NCBI GenBank assembly: GCA_015680685.1
Contig: MNCI01023297.1
Span: forward strand, 136,985 to 200,984
DNA from: Gnetum montanum
Lineage: Eukaryota; Streptophyta; Gnetopsida; Gnetales; Gnetaceae
Direction of reading: 5' to 3'
DNA: 64,000 nt
The translations under genes and the position numbers were made by a program. The stretch's first letter is position 1; each line of letters opens with the position of its first letter. Under the pieces are notes generated by a model. That model was not told the DNA's origin, searched no databases, and was given only the letters and a program-made list of their open reading frames with translations. Below are positions 57,191 to 64,000 of the stretch, piece by piece.

Positions 57191-58795
57191 ATTATATACA
57201 TATAACATCATGCAATTGCAATGATTTTTCGTAAGTCATCTACTTGGGAATGTATAATTACAACATGCAATGAAACCATTTTATTCATCCTTCTATTCTT
57301 CAATAATAAGAGATTCTCATCATGAAGGTATTGTGGTCTTCAACATGCTAACAACTTTTAATAAACTTCCATGCTTACATAACCTAGATAAAAGAATGAA
57401 GAACCAAGAAGGAATGGAATAGGGTATGTAATAAATGGGATTTATTGATTTCCCAAGACACCATCTTAGGATCCATTGATGATACATGATTAATTACATG
57501 GACTAATCCCTTACCATAACTAAATAAAGGGAACATAATTCTAAAACAAACTTTCTTACCACATCACTAGAAAGGTATGTGATCCAAGTTTGAAGGTAGG
57601 TTTCTAGCAATGTGGGTGATTAATTAATTAAAACATTCAACATAACTTTGATGTAACACTAGAAAGACATGTGATATATATTTGAAGTAGACCATTATCA
57701 AGGTAGATTCCTTGAAACTAATGTTACCATGTAATTGTAAGGGTATGTAACCCATATCTAAAGGTACTCCTTTAGTAGGATTAGCATTTGTCATATGGTT
57801 GGAAAGGCACGTGACCTATGATTCAAGGTGCACTCCTGAACATTGATCTAAGGACAACATGCAAGTACCAATTTAATTAATTAATTAATTAAAATTTACT
57901 TCATGCTATTTTTCCTTTTATCTAATATAAATAGCAATGCCATTATGTTACCTTTTTAGTTGATCCTATGATGGTAGTCTTAAGGATGATGTAATGTGAT
58001 GTCATTGAAATGAGGAATCTAGACAAACAAGTAAGGTGACCATATTAATCACATGATACATGTAAGACGCATTATGATCATGTGTAAGATAACTCACATA
58101 TCATTCATCTTTCAACTCCTATTCTATACCACCTCACTTGTCTATTGCATTTGTCATTTTTAGGACAATGATGACATGGTATGGATATTTACAATTGATT
58201 TGTGTATGTTCTCTTGACCTATGATCATGTTGGCATTTAACTACCACAATGCCTAAAAACATATTGATTGATGGTTATTCAAGGGAAACAAAGATAGGAG
58301 TTTATTATGGGGCAAATCCACTTGAATAACTCTTGTTAGTCACGATCTTGGGCCATCATGATGCTTACATATCCCACATGACATCATCTTGAATTCATTC
58401 ATTGCTTTTCCAATTTGTTAGAATTTTTCTATTATTTATTTTTGAGTTTAAATGACCTTTTATTCAACAATTCATGACTATTTTTAATAATTTTTGATGA
58501 TTTTTAATAGTTTTTTATTAATTTTTGCTAAATTTTGATGATCATATGTCTTCCTCATGTATCTGGATCTATGATTTAATCTTGAGGAATAGGAAATGCA
58601 TAAAATCTTAAAAATTTTTAATATTTAAAAATAAAATCTAAATTAAAATAATTGAAAATATTAATAAAATAGATTATTTCAAAGACACTAGAGCCTTAGG
58701 ATATTCATTTTCATAAATACTTTGGATTAAGTGTCTAATTTTAAAAAATTTTCATCTTAATTGAAAGATTTGAGAAGGGGATAAGTGTTAGATCA
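57191..58795. other. No gene seen; AT-rich with an eroded tandem repeat
   Basis: Apart from the repeat at 57567-57850, I find no ORF or element match. 58430-58760 is very A/T-rich. Confidence 0.5.
57567..57850. repeat. Eroded tandem repeat, about 75-90-bp unit, four copies
   Basis: Units begin near 57570 (AGAAAGGTATGTGATCCAAG), 57660 (AGAAAGACATGTGATATATA), 57737 (TAAGGGTATGTAACCCATAT) and 57800 (GGAAAGGCACGTGACCTATG). Each continues with TTGAAGGTA-like sequence and a CTCCTT/TTTCTAG segment. Confidence 0.65.
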
Positions 58796-58799
58796 AATC

Positions 58800-58962
58800 A
58801 CCCCTTGGCTCCCCACTCATCTCTTTGTATTCTCTCACATGCATGCACCATGTGCAGGGAAGCTAAATAGTCACTGCATGGGAGTCAAATCTCTATTCGA
58901 TTGATGCCCCCCAATCCCTAGGCTCCCCATTTGTCTCTTTGTATTCCCTCAAATGCAAGGCC
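58800..58962. repeat. Direct duplication of about 42 bp, spaced 114 bp
   Basis: TTGGCTCCCCACTCATCTCT (58803) and TAGGCTCCCCATTTGTCTCT (58917) are each followed by TTGTATTCYCTCAMATGCA. Confidence 0.8.
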
Positions 58963-58969
58963 CGACGTG

Positions 58970-59262
58970 GATAATGATGAATATCTATTATTATAAATGA
59001 TGGGTAATATTGAATAGTTATTATTATTATAAACGATGATGGTTACGATTACAATAATAATGAATATTTTTTATTATAAATAGTGGGTAATCATGAAGAC
59101 ATGGGTAATAATGAATATTTATTATTATAAATGGTGGATAATATTGAATAGTTATTATTATTATAAATGATGACGGTTACGATTATAGTAATAATGAATA
59201 TTTTTTATTATAAATAGTGGGTAATAATGAATATTTAGTATTAATAAAAATGGTGACGGTTT
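58970..59262. repeat. AT-rich tandem repeat, about 134-bp period, two copies
   Basis: GGTTACGATTACAATAATAA at 59041 and GGTTACGATTATAGTAATAA at 59175 mark the period. Both lie within TGAATATTTATTATTATAAA-type sequence, and a third partial copy follows. ATT/TTA trinucleotides dominate. Confidence 0.85.
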
Positions 59263-59383
59263 CGATCATGGCGACGTTTAAGGTGATAACGATTATGGTG
59301 TGATGCAGTTATAAATATTGAACTTAAGCATTGTGTTACGAGATTAACAGGTGCAATATTGGAATTTGTGCATTTTCAAAAAC

Positions 59384-60393
59384 ATGGATCCTACTACTAT
59401 TAATCCCAATAGAGAAGGCGAAGAACACTCCCTTCAAGATCAACAACAACAATCATCTACTGCAACAAGTAATGTAATTTATGGAGGTCATAGTAGTGGG
59501 CATGCACGTGGGCATGGCCAAGGTAGAGGATGACCATGGATTATAGAAACTAAAAATCTAGAATTGATGACTGTAGAGGAGAGAAGATGATTTCTAAAAC
59601 GAAAAGCAAAACGACATGAACAAGAACGACAACTAATTCTACGAAATTCAAGAGTATGTAATTTATGCATTTTTTAATATTTCAAAAAAAATATTTATCA
59701 TAGGGAAATCTTCTTATTTTATTTACATACTTACATTGCATATATTTTTTTAGACTAGTCAACTTCAAATTCTCTTTCATCACTTGGAAATTCATCCAAT
59801 ACAATGATCCACATTATTGATACTAATAATGTAAATAATCAAGAAAAATGCAAGTTGGTGTTTGCCCACACTCAAGTTGGTACATACTTTAATTTAATTT
59901 TTAGTTTAAATTTTGAAACATTTTTTGCAGGACATTAAAAATGCATTTGTACCTGTTAATCAAGCAACATCTATTCCAGAATTCACACACGAAGAAGAAC
60001 AACAATTGCAAGAAGATCAAGAACAACCACATTATAGTGAGAGTGAGCGTCGAAAGAGGCAACGTCAACAAGAGAAAAATTCATTTCATTGAATAAATGA
60101 AGCTACAGATGTTGCTAGTGCACCAACAATGAAAATGTCTTCTTCAAAACCTATTCAATCTTTCCCAAGATTGCAAAAGGCAAGTACAGAAATTGCTCAA
60201 GCAATACATAATTTTAATATTGCAGTTAAAAGTTTTGCAAATCCACATTCCTACAATGTATGCAACGGAATGTTTCTTGGCATACTATTGGATTCAACCA
60301 AAAGTAAAGGACCCACATGCAATAACATTAATGAAAAAAAAAACATAATATTCTTAATAGTTTTGGTTGTGAAATCAAACGATTTGTTGTTTT
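59384..60393 (+). pseudogene. Unrecognised gene remnant with two candidate introns
   Basis: Exon 1 (59384 to about 59655) encodes a Gln/Ser/Gly/His-rich stretch (DQQQQSSTATSN, HARGHGQGRG), then a charged helix (RKAKRHEQERQL). A candidate intron runs from GTATGT to TTTTTTTAGACTAG (ends 59758). Exon 2 is Ser/Asn-rich (STSNSLSSLGNSSN). A second intron runs from about GTGTTT (59856) to TTTTTTGCAG (59930). Exon 3 has FTHEEEQQLQEDQEQ, SESERRKRQRQQEK and, in an 88-codon open stretch from 60129, PRLQKASTEIAQAIHNFNIA. Three in-frame TGA codons sit where CGA is likely. I do not recognise the family; a transposon-associated or nuclear protein is possible. Confidence 0.45.
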
Positions 60394-60700
60394 AGATGCA
60401 ATTTTGACTCCTAATCAAAAACACCATGAACAAACAAACAAAGAGCAAACTTAACCAAGAGGTTAAAACTAAATTGGGTAAGTGGTAGAGAAATAGAGGA
60501 GGGATGAGTGATTCTGGTTTTAGTTATCTTGTTACCTCGTCCAGTAGTCGGGCTTGGTTAACATCATTTTTTTCAAAAATCATCTCAGCCAATTGATAGA
60601 TATATATATAGAAGCTAGTAAATTTATTGAGTTATAAAGCTAACTTGACACCATCTAGGTTCTCTTGGTCATGAAACAAGGTATAATTAATGTGGATATA
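60394..60700. other. No gene seen
   Basis: Noncoding sequence; (TA)n stretch near 60600-60610 and CGGGCTTGGTTAAC at 60556, which recurs as CGGGGCTTGGTTAAC at 61685. Confidence 0.5.
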
Positions 60701-60701
60701 N
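60701..60701. other. Ambiguous base N
   Basis: The only non-ACGT character. It sits exactly before an LTR fragment (GAATGTGTCCAGGTACATTA), so it may mark an assembly join. Confidence 0.98.
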
Positions 60702-60850
60702 GAATGTGTCCAGGTACATTACCACTCAAATAAGACATCGTGTATAACTAACTCAGATCCACAACTCATTGATTGTTCTTTAAGACTACATAATAAAATT
60801 GCAAGAGTTTGGCTATTCTATTAACTAAAAGATTCCCAGTACACAGTAAA
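60702..60850 (-). repeat. Athila-like LTR fragment (R/U3 part)
   Basis: Aligns with 9775-9925 of LTR A: GTGTCTAGGTACATTGCCAC, ACTCATTGATTGTTCT and GCAAGAGTTTGGCTA-type blocks in the same order. It starts sharply at the N and stops at AGTACACAGTAAAC. Confidence 0.88.
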
Positions 60851-61039
60851 CTAACCCCAAAGCCTTTAGGACAAAACCTTTTATCAACTTTTGTCAAGGA
60901 GATGCCTTATGTCAACTACCCCCTTGACCGGGACACGCCTCGGCCATTTAATCAGATACATACAAATTTCTGTTAGTTCCGTTTTAAGGTGACTGTCAAT
61001 GTGGGATAAACACCAGTTTATGGTATTGACGACTCACTG

Positions 61040-61530
61040 TAGAGCCACCGACCGTGTATTCATTCATTGTGGGCGCCCTTTATTATTCTTCTTCTTCTTC
61101 CGCTTTCCATGCTAAAATCAAAGTCACGGGATCGAAACGCCGCATTAATCAGATTAAAAGAAATCAACAACTGTGCTTTAAAATAATGCAAATTATATTT
61201 GATTGGTGGATATAATGATATGCTCTTGTGCTTTGTGATAATTAGGATTCTCAAGTGCCAAGTAAGTTATTAGCGAGTGTTCCAATCATATGATGAACAA
61301 TAAGAGGAGACGAGTGGCGAATGGAAATAAGGATTCCGAATAGCGTTCCACGTGTCTACATTTTGCGACATCAACACACTCATATTTGCAGTTGCCGGCT
61401 CGAACAAGGAAGCACGCAGTACAGTAAAGGAGTAGTCCCACACGGACGAGGCTCGGCTTACGACGACTGAATTTAAGAATGGACAACGACAGTAAAAGCG
61501 TCTCTTCGGAGAAACGGTCCAAATTTTTTT
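61040..61530. promoter_or_regulatory. CpG-rich island, candidate host-gene promoter or first exon
   Basis: I count about 28 CpG dinucleotides in 490 bp, while the surrounding transposon sequence has long CpG-free runs. A G-box/ABRE-like CCACGTGTC lies at 61348-61356. A short plus-strand ORF starts at 61479 (MDNDSKSVSSEKRSKFF) upstream of the plus-strand pseudogene. Minus-strand open stretches of 64 and 78 codons also cross the island and resemble nothing known. Preservation of CpG implies lack of methylation or recent selection. Direction of transcription is undecided. Confidence 0.55.
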
Positions 61531-62149
61531 TACAATGAAAACCTTAAATTAAACTTTTTACCCCTTGATTTACTGAATTAGTTCTAGAATTCTTTTTACA
61601 ATTTATCGGATTAGTTCTAGACTTCTTTTTACAAATGTTTTAAAACTTTATAATAATTTAAGGTTGTATACGAGGCCTAGTATACGGGGCTTGGTTAACC
61701 ACGATTCATCCCCAGTGTTGATCCTGCTACAACCTTAGTGTTTGCTAGTTTTTCTACTTAATCTTTCTTAGGTGGTACTAGCTTGGAAATCTCAACATAG
61801 CAAGCATTTTGACCTTATGAAGATCATTGGAGTAACCCAAGGTTTGTCATTATCTGCAAAAATTTTTAATAAGACAAAGGAATGGTAGAATGCAGAGTAG
61901 TTTACATTGTCTTCTTTTCTTTAAATCTTCTTTGGATCTCCAAAAATAGCATATGAGCTATGTTGGTTTGGAATTTCCCCATCAGAATAGCGTTTCCTTT
62001 GGCAGCATAAATGGAAATTTAATTGAGCCTTTTTGGTAAAAGATGTGATATGTTCCAATCTTGAAATAAATTCTATCAATAGTAGATAATCCACTATACC
62101 TCTTTTCCATGGTTCCATATGTCCTTCCAACATTTAGTATATTCAGTGC
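61531..62149. other. No gene seen
   Basis: AT-rich noncoding sequence; short open stretches on either strand carry no recognisable domain. It could be an intron if the island and the pseudogene belong together. Confidence 0.45.
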
Positions 62150-63907
62150 CTTTGCAATTGCTTGCTTTTACAAAGGATGACACTGTGACTCCCTTAATTT
62201 TTATCATGGCATCATTCTGTTTGTTTTGTCAAAATTGGTAGACTTCTTCCAAGTACCATTCACCATTGCTTGAGATGGTGGGCCATAAGGAAGAGACTTG
62301 AAGTTGTTCATGTTAGCACATTTAGGCCATTTAATGGAGCAGGCTCCAAAGAAAATTTCATTTATTGTCTACAAGTAATATGCAACCAAAGGGAAAAAGT
62401 GAACACTTGGAGCAAAAACAATTAGTGAATCCTACAAACTCTTTTCAAACAGTCAGATGTTCAGATTTAGTTGCTTTTACATCATCCAAAGGGAAAAAGT
62501 GAACACTTGGAGCAAAAACAATTCGTGGATCCTACAAACTCTTTTCAAACACTCAAATGTTCAGATTTGGTTGCTTTTACATCATCCATGGGAGAAGTAT
62601 ATCTTCTGCAAAAACTATGGAACTTGGGAATCATTTAGGGATGATTTTGAAATAGCATGTCAAAATGTTGAGAGTAATTATAAAAAGGGCACCGACAAAT
62701 GGGATGCTGCATATGGCATGTTTCAGTTTGGTAGGAAATATCTTGAGGAGTGTGCAGATAAAGTTCAAAAATATTTTCCATATTACTAATAATGGCAAGG
62801 ACTGCAATAACAGTTCAGAGATTGTCATGAATAGATGTTTTATGAACTATCCCATCAGGATATTGGTGAAAGTTTTCAATATCTGTGTGAGTCTTCATTT
62901 ACATCTGCCAAAAACATCTTGTCTGCTAAGGTCACTGAAAAGAGAAAAGTTGAGGTCAATGGAAAACGAAATTTTTCCAAGGATAGTTATCTGGGAGAAA
63001 AGTTAATGTTGGATATTTTGAAAGACGCTCAACAAGAAATAAGAAAAGATGTGTTCAAGCTCATTTGGATACACTAGTATTGATTCTTATGGGTTGGATT
63101 CTAAATCTGATGATGCTTTTGAAGTAAAATCACGGTTTTGGAATCATAAGAGTTCTACATCTTTCCTAGAGATGAATGGAAATACAGACGAAGATGAGGA
63201 GGAAAAGATTGCATTCAATCAAATGGTAAGATGCTGCCTGCAGGTTTATCCCCAAACAAGAGGGAGGGCAGATATCTTGAATTGTATGATCTTGATGCCC
63301 ATATTAGGCTTTTAGGGGCTACCACATGGTAACATGGGAGAATAAATGAGGGGCAGTTGCACTGTCATTGAAACTGAAAGCTTCAAATGATGCACATTTG
63401 AAGCTAGTTTATTCCAAGTACTGGAAGCCTTTTGAGGTGTAGATTAGAAGTGTTAGGAACAAAACTAGCAGTAGCAGTTTCAATAACAAGGAAATTGACA
63501 TGAAATGTGTGTTAAATTAGATTAAGCGTGCTGATGTTATTCTAGAATTCGAAGCTGACCGTGTCGATCACCTATGGCTTCGTCAGTGTCCCCTCAGAAT
63601 CAGAGAGATTATCGCCAAATCACCTACTTCTGGTATTGAACAAAAATCTTGCCCAAATCATGGCAAGAAAAATGCAGCAACAACAACATGCAAGCCTGGA
63701 AGATTAGGCATGTCAGTGTCCTCGCTTACATCTGTTCAAATATGCAGTTCACATGAAGAGGAAAATGTTCGATCTGTACCCCTATTTTGCTTTGGAAATC
63801 CTTCCGAGTTTAATAACATTAATGGGAATTTGGGACCTTCCAAAATTCAAGCTGCACATGCCACAGTGTCCATGCCAAGGAAGAGAGTCCGATCAGGTCC
63901 AAAGTAA
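62150..63907 (+). pseudogene. Frameshifted remnant of a host protein gene, function unknown
   Basis: Plus-strand coding pieces in three frames. 62640-62789 gives ESFRDDFEIACQNVESNY, DKWDAAYGMFQFGRKYLEE and CADKVQKYF. 62835-63060 gives YELSHQDIGESFQYLCES and KLMLDILKDAQQEIRKDVF. 63070-63315 gives DSYGLDSKSDDAFEVKSRF, DEDEEEKIAFNQMVRCCLQV and YPQTRGRADIL. 63350-63907 gives ILEFEADRVDHLWLRQCPLR, then a Ser-rich tail ending SMPRKRVRSGPK and TAA. Frame changes near 62790-62830 and 63060 plus several stops show decay. The last 120 codons are open. No introns are obvious, so a retrocopy is possible. I cannot name the family; the basic C-terminus suggests a nuclear protein. Confidence 0.55.
62386..62585. 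repeat. Exact-period tandem duplication, 2 x 100 bp
   Basis: CCAAAGGGAAAAAGTGAACA recurs at 62386 and 62486. The two 100-bp units differ at only about five positions. They lie inside the coding remnant, where 100 bp shifts the reading frame. Confidence 0.93.
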
Positions 63908-64000
63908 CAAAAGGCACAAATAAATATGTATCTATCTGCTTAAACAGAATCAAACTCCCAAAGTTAACTCAATGCCTCAACCACCAGAATATTGATAAGG
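63908..64000. other. Flank after the pseudogene stop
   Basis: A-rich sequence (AACAAAAGGCACAAATAAAT) that may be the former 3' untranslated region; AATAAA is at about 63918. Confidence 0.4.

Noticed and set aside
59384-60393. Considered as a Helitron replicase N-terminus
   Set aside because: No rolling-circle or helicase motif follows and no Helitron ends were seen; charged low-complexity text alone is insufficient.
60535-61710. Repeated GGGCTTGGTTAAC words at 60556 and 61685 considered as terminal repeats of an unknown element around the CpG island
   Set aside because: The match is only about 14 bases in the same orientation with no extension or target duplication; probably two fragments of a common repeat.

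Overview
The window is nuclear DNA from a plant with a large, repeat-filled genome. It is AT-rich and CpG-poor, the long terminal repeat (LTR) retrotransposons carry plant-type gag, pol and extra ORFs, and there are plant-like GT-AG introns and tRNA-derived SINE-like sequences. A gymnosperm is my best guess, but nothing in the sequence fixes the species. No intact protein-coding gene was found. Almost all coding sequence is decayed retrotransposon, with stops mostly at former Trp, Gln and Arg codons, the pattern expected from deamination of methylated cytosine.

Layout. 1-2057: 3' end and LTR of an Athila-like Ty3/gypsy element (+). 2058-5900: LINE fragments, an LTR shard and a decayed LINE reverse transcriptase (-). 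6166-8985: 5'-truncated Athila-like element (+) keeping only its extra ORF and 3' LTR. 9189-47091: a three-level nest. Element A (-) is a gag-only deletion derivative. Its 5' LTR is split by element B (14728-46494, -), an Athila-like element with gag, protease, RT, RNase H, integrase and a long extra ORF, bounded by a 5-bp target duplication CCAAG. B is split by element C (20530-39151, +), a Tat-lineage element of about 18.6 kb with two RNase H domains. C has a probable 5.9-kb intron between protease and RT, and that intron holds a long antisense coding remnant and a palindromic tandem array. 47092-48480: LINE (+). 48481-50113: SINE-like repeats. 50114-56141: element E, Athila-like (+), lacking integrase. 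56142-57190: solitary opposite-strand LTR F with its primer-binding site. 57191-59260: tandem repeats. 59384-60393: unrecognised exon-intron remnant. 60701: an N. 61040-61530: CpG-rich island. About 62150-63907: frameshifted pseudogene of a host gene.

How it fits together. The Athila-like LTRs share TGATGAG...CTCATCA ends, a TATA box, a degenerate TGATG-type array in U3, a GGTAATCCCAGTAG repeat module and a primer-binding site derivable from the tRNA-Asp 3' end. A, D, E and F are deletion derivatives of a B-type parent. The most unusual object is the antisense cassette inside the putative intron of element C. The region most likely to mark host-gene activity is the CpG-rich island at 61.0-61.5 kb.
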